Source: Tanypteryx hageni (taxonomy: Eukaryota; Arthropoda; Insecta; Odonata; Petaluridae). Taken from it: a stretch of DNA of 64,000 nt. The stretch lies in NCBI GenBank assembly GCA_028673005.1, contig CM054118.1, forward strand, positions 4,924,410 through 4,988,409. Reading direction: 5' to 3'. The position numbers and the translations under genes were made by a program. This document shows positions 1-11,889 of this stretch, one piece after another (position 1 is the stretch's first letter; the number at the start of each line of letters is the position of its first letter). The notes beneath the pieces were generated by a model. It was not told the origin of the DNA, ran no database searches, and was given only the letters and a program-made list of their open reading frames with translations.

Positions 1-57
1 AAGGGTTAAAGACAGAACAAGTGCTTCAGTGCTTCCGGCACATATTGTTCACGTGCA

Positions 58-438
58 GTGTTGTTAAGTTTTCCGTACATTACGGACCAAAAGTGTGTAA
101 TTTGTGGTCAAAGTTTCGAGGAGGTAGATTCAAAGAAGGTCCATATAGGTGAAAAAGGGCTTGCGATAATTAGCTGTAGTAAACTTCGAAGGGGCAATCA
201 TTGGGTAGACATTGGTTGTGCCAAATCAGCGGAAGTGCACAAATTCTGCAGTAAATTCAACCAGAAGACGTGCATTGTGACTTTCAATCGACCTCTTTTT
301 ATAAAAGCTCTTGATATAGTTTACTCATCTGATCTTAACAGCGATGCCGTAAAAGTGATTATGAGGTTAGGAGGGGTTCACTTACTTATGTCGTTCATGG
401 GAGCAGTTGGACATATAATTTGGGAGGAAGATGTATGA
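58..438 (+). pseudogene. Small Cys-rich ORF fragment of unknown function
   Basis: The 126-residue frame has no ATG at its first codon (GTG) and a stop lies 48 bases upstream, so the start is uncertain. The N-terminal half has a CVICG motif and further Cys and His residues (HKFC near residue 62), spaced as in a small zinc-binding domain. The C-terminal third reads RLGGVHLLMSFMGAVG, a hydrophobic stretch. I recall similar Cys-rich N-termini and LGG-F/V-H-LMSF stretches, far apart, in large uncharacterised arthropod proteins that occur in many copies. If so, this is an internally deleted remnant of such a gene, probably mobile. The family function is unknown to me. It could also be a short real gene, but nothing upstream or downstream supports exons. 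Confidence 0.35.
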
Positions 439-1189
439 TGTAACTACTCCTATCTACTAAAATGCAACCAAAATTTCATTATTGAATACCTTCGAATCAT
501 CAATTATTATTATCGTCCTTACAGTCAAGGAACACCCAAACTAACAACCACTGCCCTCCAGGCGCGCTGAACTTCTCCCGAGTCAGAGATTGCTCACTTG
601 AAACATTCATAGCTCCTACTCTAGTTTACGGATTTTTACGAACAAGCACTTAAATTGTTTATCATTTAATTATCTATAAGATTTATTTGAGCTTTCATTT
701 AATAAACTGAACGATTTAAATGCAGTTGTAGATTTTGTTTCGGAGTGAGGCATTTGTAGGTCAATAAGTTCTTCATAACTTTCAATTTTTCCTTATAACA
801 CTTTTAAATGTTCACAATAAATGCTACGGCCCTTAAAGCTTGTTCATTAGTCTTTGTATTAAAAGGGGTTTCATGTAAATCGATGAAGCTATTTAAGAGC
901 AATTAGGAAATATATGTATAAGGTCCGGTTGGACGCCATTTTGATAGTTAATTATGATTTTAATGGTGTTCCGAAACACGGATTCATGGGGATTTTTTAC
1001 CACGTTGTCTAGACATCCATAGGAACAAATCCCAAAGGAAATTAGCTTCAAGCTAATTTGTTCCGATTCGAGGCTATTTTGTCTGATCGTTGCCTGGACT
1101 AAAATGCTTTGTAGATTCTATTCATAACAAGTTCAAGTGCCAGATCAAAATTCTAAGACCAGCATCTCTCTACCATAATTTTTTTATAT
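439..1189. other. Non-coding AT-rich stretch
   Basis: No ORF, tRNA-like motif, terminal inverted repeat or clear tandem repeat is visible. It separates the ORF fragment from the 3' end of a minus-strand LINE. Confidence 0.6.
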
Positions 1190-1329
1190 ATCTAATGTGA
1201 ACAGCTTTGATGCATATATATTGCAACGAAATGAAGGTAAAGAGTTTTTGGCAGAATTTTATCAATTTTTCCCAAAACATTGTAAACAACAACAACACAC
1301 CTTGACGCTTTCCCTTGCACGGTAAGCCA

Positions 1330-1846
1330 TGCCATATGTCTGCCAATTACCAACCCATCACCACATGCTTCCTCCACACACTTCTATCCTTGCACACTTC
1401 TTTTGCTTCACTTACACTCATACACTGAGTCACACATTTCCTTTTATTCCTCATACTTTTCACGTCCCTTTTTTTTCAGTCTCACTAACCGCATCCAACC
1501 AAGTCTTACGCGGTCTGCCTCTCCCTCTCTCGCCATTCACTCTTCCTTCATATATTTGTTTGGTGATTCTACTCTCCTCCATTCTTTCTACATGCCCAAA
1601 CCACCTCAGCAGACCTCTCTCATACAAATCTGTCACACTAGCCTTCATACCACATTCGTTCATCACCCAATTATTCCTTACTTTGTCCCTCCTAGATTTT
1701 TCACAAACTCTTCTCGTGTATCCCATCCCAACCGCATTCAAACTACTTTTATGCTTCTCCTGACACACCCATGTCTCACTGGCATACAGCAAGGTAGGCA
1801 TTAAAACACTCTTGTATACAGACATTTTCGCTCCTTTGGCAACCAT
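1330..1846 (-). pseudogene. LINE C-terminal domain
   Basis: This tail of the RT protein contains LLYASETWVCQEK, LLRWFGHVERM and GRGRPRKTWLDAV, a conserved C-terminal block of several APE-type LINE clades whose role is thought to be RNA/DNA binding. Below 1460 the frame is broken; a further minus-strand frame down to 1192 may be the last residues or 3' UTR. Confidence 0.7.
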
Positions 1847-2586
1847 TCATTCTTTGCAATCGACCACACACTCCCTGCCACCTTTCTACCAGCATTTACT
1901 CTCCTTTGGATTTCCTCATCTTCTCTACCATTTTTACTAAACATTCTACCAAGGTATACAAATTCATCCACTACCTCAATCGTTCCACCATTTATGCTAA
2001 ATTGACAGTCGTTCACCTCATTCTCCCGATCGAACACAACTACCTTGGTTTTGGCCACATTTATCCTTAAGTCCATTCTCACTGTCGTATCATGCAGGCT
2101 ATCTAACATTCTCTGCAATTCTCCTGGGTTCTCAGCCATTAACACAGCATCATCAGCATACAGAAGTACACGAACATTCTCTCCACCAACCTTAACACCC
2201 ACCATATCCATACATGCCTGTCTCACACATTTATCCATGAACACATTAAATAACCAAGGGGACATGACACATCCTTGTCGTACACCTTGCTCAACTCTAA
2301 ACCAATCACTCATCATGCCATTCACCCTTACACATGCCCTACTTCCAGTATACACTACCTTTATGGCATTCAGCAACCAACCATTCACTCCATACTCGCT
2401 CAGAATATTCCACAATTCATTACGATTCACTCTGTCATATTCTTTCTCTAAATCAACAAATGCACAGTACACTTTCTTTCTTACATCCATGCACTTCTCA
2501 ACCACTTGCTGTAGGGCAAATATTTGGTCGGTGCAACCCCTTCCAGACATGAAGCCACATTGCACTCCCCACATTGCACTCCCCAC
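1801..2586 (-). pseudogene. LINE reverse transcriptase core
   Basis: The frame carries the RT palm: CGFMSGRGCTDQIFAL near residue 10, AFVDLEKEYDRVNR near residue 43, GVRQGCVMSPWLFNVFMD near residue 100, and the catalytic LLYADDAVLMA near residue 141. The YADD box is intact. Motif E and the early thumb follow (RINVAKTKVVVF). The enzyme copies LINE RNA at a nicked genomic site. The frame shifts near 1801-1846 into the C-terminal tail. A short repeated GTGGGGAGTGCAAT-like duplication near 2570-2590 may be the cause of the break just before this frame. Confidence 0.85.
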
Positions 2587-2589
2587 ATT

Positions 2590-3573
2590 TTATCCATAGT
2601 TACCTTTTTCTACTCTTCCAATCAAAACTTTCCCATAACCCTTTCCAGGTATACTCAGCAAACTAATCGCTCTATAATTCTTACATTCAGTCCTATCTCC
2701 CTTACCCTTGTAGAACGGTACAATTACACCATCCTTCCATTCAGCAGGCACTCTCGAACTCCTTGCACACAGATTGCACAAATCCCACATCCAATACTTA
2801 GCAAATCACCTCCATACTTCAACATCTCTCCCGTTATGCCATCCACTCCTGCAGCTTTTTCATTTTTCAACATATTCACTGCTTTAACTACCTCGTTCTT
2901 ACTAATCCCCTCATATTCATTAATATTCACTCCAACAGATTCACTCGGATTTTTAGACCCATTCACAACATTTCCATACAACTCTTCAAAATACTTTTTC
3001 CAACACTCCCTTACATCACTCTCATTCCACACCATATCACCATTCTTTCCTTGAATTCCGCTCACACCCTTACTCACTCCTTGCCTTGCTCTCTTCACCC
3101 GTTTCCAGAACAACTTCTTATTCCCCTCAAAATCATTCTGCATTTTCTCAGCTTCATTCATCCGCAAATGTTCTTTACTCTCTTTCACAATATTTTTTGA
3201 AGCTCTCCTTTTCTCTTTATACATTTCACACAGTGCCTTTCGCTCATTTTCTTTCTTAGTAGCAATCATTCTCACATATGTCTGTCTCCTTTTTCTCATT
3301 CACAGCCATTTTAACTTTCTCATTCCACCATGCATCACCTCTCATTCTTCCAACAACAGCAGTCCCACACACCTTAGTAGCACACTGCAAGATAATACCT
3401 TTCAATCTGTTCCAAGCCTTCTCCACATTCTCTTCTCTTATTTCCTCCTTCCATTCACTCTCTTCGGCCATTAGCCTTTCTTTTAGCACACTTTCATATT
3501 CCCACCTATTCATTTGCTCTTGCAATCTTTCCACTTTTACTCTAGTTACCTTCTCCCCTTTCCTCTTTCTCAT
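2590..3573 (-). pseudogene. LINE linker and N-terminal reverse transcriptase part
   Basis: Three overlapping frames (3573-3256, 3299-2724, 2790-2590) together give the charged linker after the endonuclease and the start of the RT. Recognisable pieces are KKLFWKRVKRAR, then KAAGVDGITGEMLKYGG and finally CKNYRAISLLSIPGKGYGKVL, which are RT motifs 0 to 2a of APE-type LINEs. Single-base frameshifts separate the pieces. The RT fingers/palm continue into the next frame at 2586. Confidence 0.8.
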
Positions 3574-3576
3574 AAT

Positions 3577-4410
3577 CTATTTTCTCCCAAGATCTACTCT
3601 AGAGATCACTAAATAGTGGTCTGATCCACATTCCGCACCTCTCACAACTCTCGTATCATTCACAAGCTCCCTCAACCGTTCATCATACACAACAAAATCT
3701 ATCACACTCTTCGCTTCCCCTCTTGTCCATGTATAGAAAAGGATTGACTTGTGCTTGAACCATGTGTTCGAGACAAACAATCCCATTTCCATGCATACAT
3801 TCACCAAGCTTTCACCATTATCATTCACTCTTGGGTCACCAAATGGTCCAAGGACCCTTTCCGTGCCTTTTCGTTTTACTCCCACCCATCCATTCATATC
3901 TCCGAGCATAATTACTCTTTCTCCTGGTTCACACTCACTCAAAATATCTCTCAATTCTTCCCTAAATTTATTCTTATCATATTCATTCTCACCGTCAACC
4001 GGAGCATAACATGTAACAAGCATAATCCTGTGCACACCCACTTTCATCCGCACCCACAACAGCCATGGTGACACTAATTCATGCTTTCTCACATGCATCT
4101 TAGCCCTTTCATTCAGTATCAATCCCACACTTTGACTACCGTGCACACATTCATCTACTCCAGACCAAAAGGCCAAACTACCGTTATTCATTTCTATCAC
4201 ATCCCTCCCTTTACGCTTAGTTTCACTCACACACAGAACATCTATCCTCCTTTTATCCATGTCATTCATCAATTCACTCTCTTTCCCATACACACCTCTT
4301 ACATTCCATGTTGCAATCTTCCATACCGGGTCATTATCAGATGGGCCAACCTGCTTCGACCTACGCCGCCCATCATGGTTTCGGTCGTCCGAGGCATTCT
4401 TATAGCACAT
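3577..4410 (-). pseudogene. LINE endonuclease domain (EEP/APE type)
   Basis: The 277-residue frame starts at an ATG. It shows the exonuclease-endonuclease-phosphatase motifs in order: IATWNVRG near residue 32, a Glu in VSETKRKGRD near residue 62, MLGDMNGWVG near residue 168, and the C-terminal GSDHYLVIS near residue 263. In LINEs this domain nicks the target DNA so that reverse transcription can be primed there. The frame ends in a stop just after the domain, and the linker and RT continue downstream in other frames, so the original single ORF is broken. All expected catalytic motifs are present within the fragment itself. Confidence 0.85.
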
Positions 4411-4680
4411 TGTAGTAACATTAGAAATGGGGTAAGAAAGGTTACCAGCCTATACTGTACCCGTGCCACAAGCAGCATTTCCTACTAACGGTAAGGGCAC
4501 AATACCGGTCAGCTTTGGCACAATTTAGCCGTCATACTACAAGCGAAACCAACACACAGTATTACCCCAGGTATGCTTACGCTATTCTACACAAGCTAGG
4601 ATCTCTACTCTAGAGACTACCTTGTGAGCCAACATTCCGTTGCCCGTGTCCTACCAACTAGGAGGTAATTGCAGTTTACA
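4411..4680 (-). other. 5' leader of the RTE-like LINE
   Basis: This GC-richer stretch lies directly upstream (minus strand) of the endonuclease ATG and differs in composition from the AT-rich DNA beyond 4680. I take it as the untranslated 5' region; the exact element boundary is not marked by a visible target-site duplication. Confidence 0.5.
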
Positions 4681-6600
4681 GACACACTTTGGACACCTAT
4701 ATCTTATTATTTCGATTTTCCTCTTATTTTCAGGAAATATTTGGATAATCATTTGGCCTCTCTGCAAATAATTACTTAAACAATATAATTAAAACAAAGA
4801 TAACTTTCAAAAAAACTGATTTGATTGTGCATGAAAGCCAAAACCAGATCATAGCATATCTTACTGATTTTTCATGTGGAAATCATACATATTTGGAATA
4901 CTTTTATGATAATCCCGTCATATTTGACGGGCAATTAAGCTAGTTATAAAATATTATCATAATATTTTATCGTTTCTACTAAAATTTACCATATTTTAAA
5001 TAAAAATAACGGTGGTCAGTAAAACGGTTATAAAATATTGCATGACGAGTTTTATTTATAGCATGATCGCAAGTAAATACTTGTAGCAAATATCAGGCGC
5101 CTAATATTTACAAATTTTAATAATTTCCCGTCTGTTAATGCAGCTAGTTGGGATAAAGGGGCACAAGTAATTGAACAGTTTTATCTATAAAAATATAATA
5201 TTTTAATTCATGTTGAAAGAGTGCCTCATCAACTCGCACAAAGAATCGAACGTGATATAAAATGAATATGAAAGTTTTGATTCCTACTTGATCTGTTTTT
5301 CAAACGATTTCCAGGGATTTGCATATTTAAGCTTTGCTCTGAATTCAGTAAATAAACTGAAAACGTCCCGTAGTCGTTATCTTATTGCACTTCTGAAAAA
5401 TAGTTGGCATGTGATTTCTTGAAGAAAATAAAAAAAGAGTTCAAATTATACAAACGTTACATTAAGAGCTGAAATTCCTCATCTATCGACAGCCTTTTCT
5501 ACTGGTTTTTAATTCAGCGGAATATTTTTAACGTGAGTTTGTTGAGAAAAGAGAAAAACTGGAAATCGACCGATTGAGAACGTATGCAAAAATACGGATT
5601 AATTACGAGAAAATATAAATTAAATTTAGGAAAAAAATATAATTACCTTGCGCAATAAAGAAAAATATTCATAGGCCATAAATGCATACACGTCACGCGA
5701 GGCTAATGTAATTTCTTTTCGTATAATTGGCTTTGAAGTTTTTATCTGTTCTAAATGCAAACACACAAACGGAGCAATAAATCTATAAAAGTCACGCGAA
5801 GCTATTCTAAAAGTTTTTATTGAGCATAGCTTTTAAATTATCATCTAGATTTTAATAGGAGTATTAATAATCACTCGTCTATTAACGCCAACGCGATATT
5901 GACAGAAACGTTATCGGATAATCCTGAGGAACAAGATCTGTGACTGGTGAAATTATTAACCATAGAATTGCATACTGGGATCTATTGGACCCCAACGATT
6001 TTTTTCGGTGTACCGTTCGTAAATTCTGAAATTAGGCGCCGTTTCTCCCATGTAAATTCGTTTTGGTATACTTCCGATAGAGTCCGGTACGCGGCGTCGT
6101 CATTTGCGTGCTGGTCTTCGTACAGTGAGGTGTCAAAATCGTTCAGGGGTCCCGTGGACCCCAGAGTACCGGTGCCCTGCTATCCTCGATGCACTCCAGT
6201 AGAATCGCGGACCAATAAACAGGAAAACTAGAAATGATTCTGATATATAATTCAACGAAAGGAGGAACTGACACCTTTTATCGACTGTGCCACGAGTACA
6301 CGACCGCGAGGAAGACTCTCCGCTAGCCGATGAGGTTTTGATTTGGCATGCTTGATCATGGTGGCATTAATGTCACGGTCCTTTACTCTTTTCGAGCAGC
6401 CAATGAAAAGATGAACCGCCGAACTTTCGTGAAAACCCTGGGGATGTCTCCTATCCAGCCGTTTCTGCGAGACCGGGCCTTTTGGCCAACCCTGTGCTAT
6501 ACAGTAAGCAGGAACAGGACAACTTTTCCTACATGGCAGGACGCATTGATGTAAGCGAATCCTTGTAAGTTTCAAATGCTTTGGTGCATTGATCGGATTA
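4681..6600. other. Stretch without recognisable genes
   Basis: From 4681 to about 5900 the DNA is very AT-rich with no coding signal. From about 5950 to 6250 it is GC-richer and holds a 94-residue open frame that resembles nothing I know and has no ATG support from context. A GGGGTCCCGTGGACCCC near-palindrome lies at about 6148. I make no functional call here. Confidence 0.5.
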
Positions 6601-6626
6601 GGGTTTAAATCGAATTCATTTTTAAC

Positions 6627-6832
6627 CGCTAACCGACACACCTAGGTCCAGAAGACCCAAGGGAAATTATTTTCTCCTTTTCCCAAGAAGTGGATGGCAG
6701 CAGTGAGTTGAGCTGCCAGGTATTCTCCTAGCGTCCATTTGGCCTTGAGCCAGTGGTGTTACTGTTTTCCTCCGTCTCCTATTGTATTGGCAATAATAGC
6801 AGACAGGTGGACCCAGGTGTGTCGTTAACGTA
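6627..6832. repeat. Inverted-repeat pair, piggyBac-type ends
   Basis: The left side reads CCGACACACCTAGGTCC and the right side reads GGACCCAGGTGTGTCG, its near-perfect reverse complement, about 170 bases apart, with TTAA immediately at the right end. TTAA target sites and ends of this kind are typical of piggyBac transposons and their MITEs. Lying just upstream of a piggyBac transposase remnant, it is either the element's 5' terminal region or a small MITE of the same family. Confidence 0.5.
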
Positions 6833-6903
6833 ACTTTATTTAAGTGGTGGCTCTTAATTTTATTTTACATTTTACAGTTCTTTCTCAACTATCGTGATTA
6901 TAA

Positions 6904-7998
6904 TGGATGACGATGATATTGTATTGTATTGAGTGATACCAAAGTTGTTGTGACGGGAGTTCCTGTGACTTGAAGTTAAGAAGTAGTATATAGTGTAGAG
7001 GAAATGGTATCAAAAAGCTTATATTTTTGTATTAAGTAAACCCAATTTTTATCATGTAATTTGGGTATTATGCATTGAGTTGTGATGGGGACCCGCTGCC
7101 ACCGGGACCTGCTCCCAATTTTAGCGTTTATGTGAATAATAATAATATAATTACTGCCTTGGACGAAAATTTGAGTGATATTAGGGACATAGGTGGTTCT
7201 GACAGTGAATTTGAACTGAGTGAACACGATTCGGAAAGTGACGAAAGTGCAGACGATGAAGAAATTGATGATGAATCTTCTAGCACCAATTTCTGTTATG
7301 GCAAGAACAGATGTAAATGGCCGAAGACACCTGCAACACGTGAAAGGACAGCTCAACATAATATTATTCCTACTATACATCTGCCAGGAATAAATGGCCA
7401 AGATATGCAGGTAATAAACAAAAGCCCTGTAGCATTCTGGGCAACTTTTCAATGATGAAATGTTAAGTAGTACTTAGAGCCAATGAAAAAATAAGATCAA
7501 TCCCCGCTGAGGCTAAAAAATATTCTTACTCAAAAGAAACTGACAAGACTGAAATAAAGGCCTGATAGGACTGTTTTCTCTGGGATGCCTTCAAATCCAG
7601 CGATGAAGATCTCTTAGGCTTGTATTCTAAGGATGGTACTGGAAGGCTTATTTTATGGGCAGTAATGCCTTTCAATCGAGTATTCTTCTTGCTACGTTGC
7701 CTACGCTTTGACGACGCAACTACTCGAGACATTCGTAAACAGTCTTACAATCTTTACCACATCTCTTGGCTGTTCCAAACATTTAAAAAATAGTTTCAGA
7801 AACACTATTCGGTTGGGAAATTTGTTACTATTGATGAAATTCCGGTGGGCTTTCTTGGACGTTGTGGGTTTTGCATGTGCATATCATCCAAGCCAAGAAA
7901 GTACGGCATTAAAATATTCATTTTGGCCGACGCCAAAATGAACTACTACCTAAATGCTGAAATTTATAGCGGCAAATCAGCAATGGAATCACAAACTT
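6904..7998 (+). pseudogene. piggyBac-type transposase, broken
   Basis: An ATG at 6904 opens a very short acidic frame; the main N-terminal piece runs 7075-7455 with an acidic region and YGKNRCKWPKTPATRERTAQHN, the piggyBac N-terminal signature, ending in a P..FWATF block. After a gap with stops the catalytic region follows in mixed frames: DGTGRLILWAVMPFNR, LLRCLRFDDATTR, FVTIDEIPVGFLGRCGF and KYGIKIFILADAKMNYYLNA. These contain two of the conserved Asp residues of the DDD transposase. The enzyme would excise and insert the element at TTAA. Homology stops at about 7998 (IYSGKSAMESQ) and the C-terminal third is missing; hAT-like sequence begins there. Several stops and frameshifts show it is dead. 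Confidence 0.8.
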
Positions 7999-8649
7999 TG
8001 TCCTCCAAGCTCCAAGCATTTCCCGGGATATTCCCGGTCTACTAGACGAGAAATATAATCTACTTCAGAAACACATATCTACACAGGAAAATATCTAATT
8101 GCATTAGCGGGGAGCAAAAATTGTAAAAATGCATTAATTGTATTGATATTATGCACAATATTTAAATACGCCGCATAACTTTCTATCTGTCACCTACATT
8201 ATTATTTATTCGAGATCGAAATTATCCTGTTGAGCGCTTGAATGTAAGACCTATTGTAAGTTCCTGTTAACATGTTTTCACTAAGAGCAATTAAACCAAT
8301 TTAAATAGATTGAAATATTTGCCATTGTTTCAGCCATTAACACTGACATCTTCGTCCTGGATCATCCTTTCATCTAGGCACGTAATCGCTCATCCGTATA
8401 ATTGCAGCATTTTTTACCAGAAAATCAATGTATATGATATCGTATTTTGTAGGAAACGGAGGTCTTCTAAATCGAAGATTATTCTTTAGTCTCATGTCCG
8501 TTGCCTTGAAGTTGTACGGACGCCTGCTAAACTTTTGTTTTTTCTAAACAAACATCTTGTTATTAGTTCTTATTAGCTTAAAGAAAAAATTATTTTATTA
8601 ATTATATAAATTATAATATAGACTGTAGATAACCCTTAATGTCACAACA

Positions 8650-10149
8650 TCTGAAAAGTAGATCTCTAGCTTGGCAACGCGTCAAGGAAACTGAAAGTGC
8701 AAAATGTAAAAAAATATTCTGCTGTTATGCAGTGCAAAGGATTTTCCACTAGTGGACTTCTTCGTCATTTGAGAAGTTCTCGTAGTGAAATAACCACTAC
8801 CGGGGAAGCTTCAAGCACAAAAAGATCGTGTTCATATTCCAAAATGGAAACGAGACATGTGCAACCTACAATAATGTCGTTCATTAAGAAAGAGACCATG
8901 GCAGAAATAATTGCAAAGCTTGCCACATTGGATGGATTTTTCATCTGTGCAATAACACAGAGTGAATTTATTAGGAAATCACTTAATTTAGCTGTCTGCG
9001 ATGTTCTTTATATCTAAAATTAGGGAACAGGAATTTTGAAGCTGAATCTGTTGAAAATAGTTCCGGTGACAATGACACTAATGATGCAGAGGATTTAGAG
9101 GACGAATTCGCAACTACGATGGAAATATGCAGCAATGATACAGATTATTGCGGAAAAAACATTGAACTGAGTGAAAATGAGTTCAACATTGTCACTGTTA
9201 TTGAAAAAGTGTGAAGTACTGTAAGAGTATTTCGTAAATCGCCATTGAAAAATGAGATATTACAAAAATATGTAAAAATTGAGCACAAAAATAAGGAAAT
9301 GCAACTTATACTTGATTCGAAAACGAGATGGAATAGATTACTAGATATGTTGGAGAGATTCTTAACATTTAAGGAATGTATTTAAAAAGCAATGATTGAT
9401 TTTAAGAAAAGTATAAATATTTCAGAAGAAGAATTTAATATACCATTGTATCATCACTGCGTCCAGTCAAGATATCAGTGGACCGGCTTGGTCAAAGAAA
9501 TTTAACATTGCTTTCAGCGGAAGGCATATTTAATTTATACTTGATGATTTGACTGAACAGAATACTGATTTTTCTGCTCAAATGAAAAAAATCCGTACAG
9601 AAAAGGCTAGAAGAACGTAGAAACAAGAATCTAATCGGTTTGTTGAAGTATTTAAACAATCCAAAACATTAGCAAGAAAATGCGAAATTTACGCTCCCCG
9701 CTAAATGCGAACTAAAAACTAACGCTATTAAGTTGATTGACAGGCTTTTTATCCGTAAGCCTGAAGACACTGGCAACAATTCAGGTTAGGTTATCGAATC
9801 TAAACCTCATGTTAAGTCCTCAGAAGTCTACTCCTCATTGGCCAGTCCATCGTCGCTGATAAATAAATTGGATGCTGCAATTGAAAATGCTGTAAGCGCT
9901 GGAAAAGTAAGCAATAGCCATTCTTATGACACAAGAAGCATTGATACAGAAATGGATATCTATGAATCAACCGGAAAGCGTGCAACTAGGTTAATTTATT
10001 TTTTCGAAACTCTCTTAACTATTCCACCAACCTCGATTGAAGCAGAACACGCATTTTCTGTTACAGGTCTCTTTGTTACAAAACTACGCACAAATCTAAG
10101 TGATTCTAGTGTGAATAATGGGTTTTTTTTTGAAAAATTCTTTTGTTAA
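8650..10149 (+). pseudogene. hAT transposase remnant
   Basis: The first readable piece (8697-9017) has a BED-like finger tail, FSTSGLLRHLRSSR, and then MAEIIAKLATLDGFF. It jumps directly to LNLAVCDVLYI, a motif that in the hAT gene at 25.9 kb lies more than 150 residues further on, so the catalytic RNase-H-like half has been deleted. Later fragments include an acidic loop (9040-9180), SKTRWNRLLDMLERF (about 9317), and at 9838-10149 the C-terminal dimerisation block with TIPPTSIEAEHAFSVTGLFV and TKLRTNLSD. Stops occur throughout. Confidence 0.75.
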
Positions 10150-10209
10150 CAAGAAAAAGAATGTTGGTTGAACGCTCAGATCAACACTTGTGGCTAGTTG
10201 AATTAAGAT

Positions 10210-10369
10210 AAATTGAATACTCCTTCAGCCATAAAATTAACTTAAAGTCACCCAATGCATTTCGCCCACTAAGTGGGCATCTTCAGGGGGTATGTATACC
10301 CCCCACTTAGTGGGCGAAATGCATTGGGTGACTTTAAGTTAATTTTACGGCTGAAGAAGTATTCAATTT
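10210..10369. repeat. 68-bp-arm inverted repeat (hairpin)
   Basis: Arms 10210-10277 and 10302-10369 are reverse complements with about two mismatches, separated by a 24-base loop. Read on the minus strand the left arm begins CTGAAGATGCCCACTTAGTG followed by GGCGAAATGC. It lies inside the hAT remnant just downstream of the transposase stop, so it is either part of that element or a small foldback insertion. Confidence 0.9.
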
Positions 10370-10789
10370 ATTTTAACAATAAAGAATAATTTATGGCGTA
10401 AAATGTTGTTCTAAATACATTGATATTTCTCCAAAAAATTAGTGTTTATTTACTTTTTAAAGGATTTATACTTTTTAAAGTTTTATTTAAAAAATTATAT
10501 CATTTACTTAATATTTATATCTTGTAATCATTTTTCACTCTGTTTTTGGTGTTACATCCAGTTTATCATTAATAAATATAAATGTTTACGAATACATTTT
10601 TTATCACTTACTATATTGTTATTATGTTTACGAAAACAATCCTGGGAAATTCCCGGGATTCGACTGCTTGATTCCCGGGATCCCGGTATTGAGAAAAATC
10701 CGGGAAACGTTAATCCCTACTCTAGGCAACGCAAGATAACGAAGATAAAATAATTTATAATGCATAAAGAAAAATGTCCGCCCACTACT

Positions 10790-11880
10790 TTAATGCGTCA
10801 CGAATATACGTTCATACAGATACCATATCCTAAATCTAGGATTTTCACAAGATACGAGCTGACAAAATTTTATTAAAATATCGAAATAATTTTAATTTGA
10901 CTTTAAGCATTTTGGGAAATTGGTGGAATAATATAAAACTATGCAGAATGGCATAAGATGTAATTTTTAGGAAATTTAAGCATTTTCTCTAAAAAAAAAC
11001 TTTTGGAAAACTATCAATTCTTCGATTATTGGTGAATTATTGAACGTATGATTGACACTTAGAGCCCATCAAAATTATCTGACATTACGCATAGGTAGTA
11101 GAAAAACTCGTAATAGAAAGTTCAGTGATTTAGAAAGCAGATATCTACTCTAGACCGGAAATAGCAATGAAATTCACTTGGTGCCAAATGAGTTCTTGGA
11201 ATTAACCGACACTTGCATTGCGAAATTTCTGCATATGTAATACCTTTATTGAAAGTGCCCTTTATCCGAGAAAACAAAAGGATTTCTCAACGTTCACTTC
11301 CGATTTAGGGCATCGATAGGGAGCGCTGGCGCAGCGCCCTTTATCGCGTAGTCTCTGTCGTCACGCTTAATTGAATCCGAGGAATGAACGGGAAATATTC
11401 ATGAATCTTAAGAGATTAGTCCGAGACGTTTATTTAACACGGCAGACTTCGTTAGGAGAAAATCATATGTGACAATTGCGCTGCCCACATCACCAAAATT
11501 TTTCATGCTCTCAACGAAATTATGCAAAAAATCTAAGTTGGGATGCATTAATGCAGTTCTTCCAAAACATTTTGTAGGCGCGGCAACCAAATATAAACAG
11601 AATTTCGCGGTACTCCCGCCTTGAAACGAGGTTGTATATTTTTACTTATGGCTATCACAACATTTGGACGCACCCATTTGTTGGAATTACAACATAACCA
11701 ATTTAGTACAGGAAAAATTATTTCCCAATGGGTACTTCGTGACCACGGTGGCCATGAAAGCCTATCCCAGACCTAGATAACTCGAACGCTGCATAAATCT
11801 GTGATAATAAATAGGTAATATTAACTACGTACTACATTATATTATGTGTATCTTATCTGAATTGATGGAAAGAATGGATC
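10790..11880. other. Stretch without recognisable genes
   Basis: AT-rich apart from a short GC-richer part near 11310-11350 that holds GGGAGCGCTGGCGCAGCGCCC, an imperfect palindrome. No ORF with recognisable homology. Confidence 0.5.
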
Positions 11881-11889
11881 CGGGTATCA

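Larger units (their letters stand above)
1190..4680 (-). mobile_element. RTE-like (APE-type) LINE, nearly full length but decayed
   Basis: Read on the minus strand this stretch gives, in order, a 5' leader (4680-4411), an apurinic-type endonuclease, a linker, a reverse transcriptase and a C-terminal tail ending near 1.2-1.3 kb. That is the layout of a single-ORF non-LTR retrotransposon. The RT linker is rich in Lys/Glu and the tail has the LLRWFGHVERM and RGRPRKTW motifs common in RTE-like and related LINEs; the exact clade is uncertain. The coding region is split by several frameshifts, so the copy is dead. It is unlike the LINE at 28.8-32.1 kb in sequence, so at least two such families are present. 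Confidence 0.85.
8010..10726 (+). mobile_element. hAT transposon, decayed (BED-finger type)
   Basis: The right end, read on the minus strand from about 10726, is TAGGGATTAACGTTTCCCGG, a plausible hAT terminal repeat; the left side at about 8018-8036 has the diverged TTTCCCGGGATATTCCCGG. Between them lies a broken hAT transposase. No convincing 8-bp target-site duplication is visible, so the left boundary is approximate. It abuts the truncated piggyBac remnant. Confidence 0.65.

Noticed and set aside
2045..4488. Plus-strand ORFs in the first LINE
   Set aside because: Antisense of endonuclease and RT frames; composition is that of the complement of Lys/Glu-rich coding sequence.
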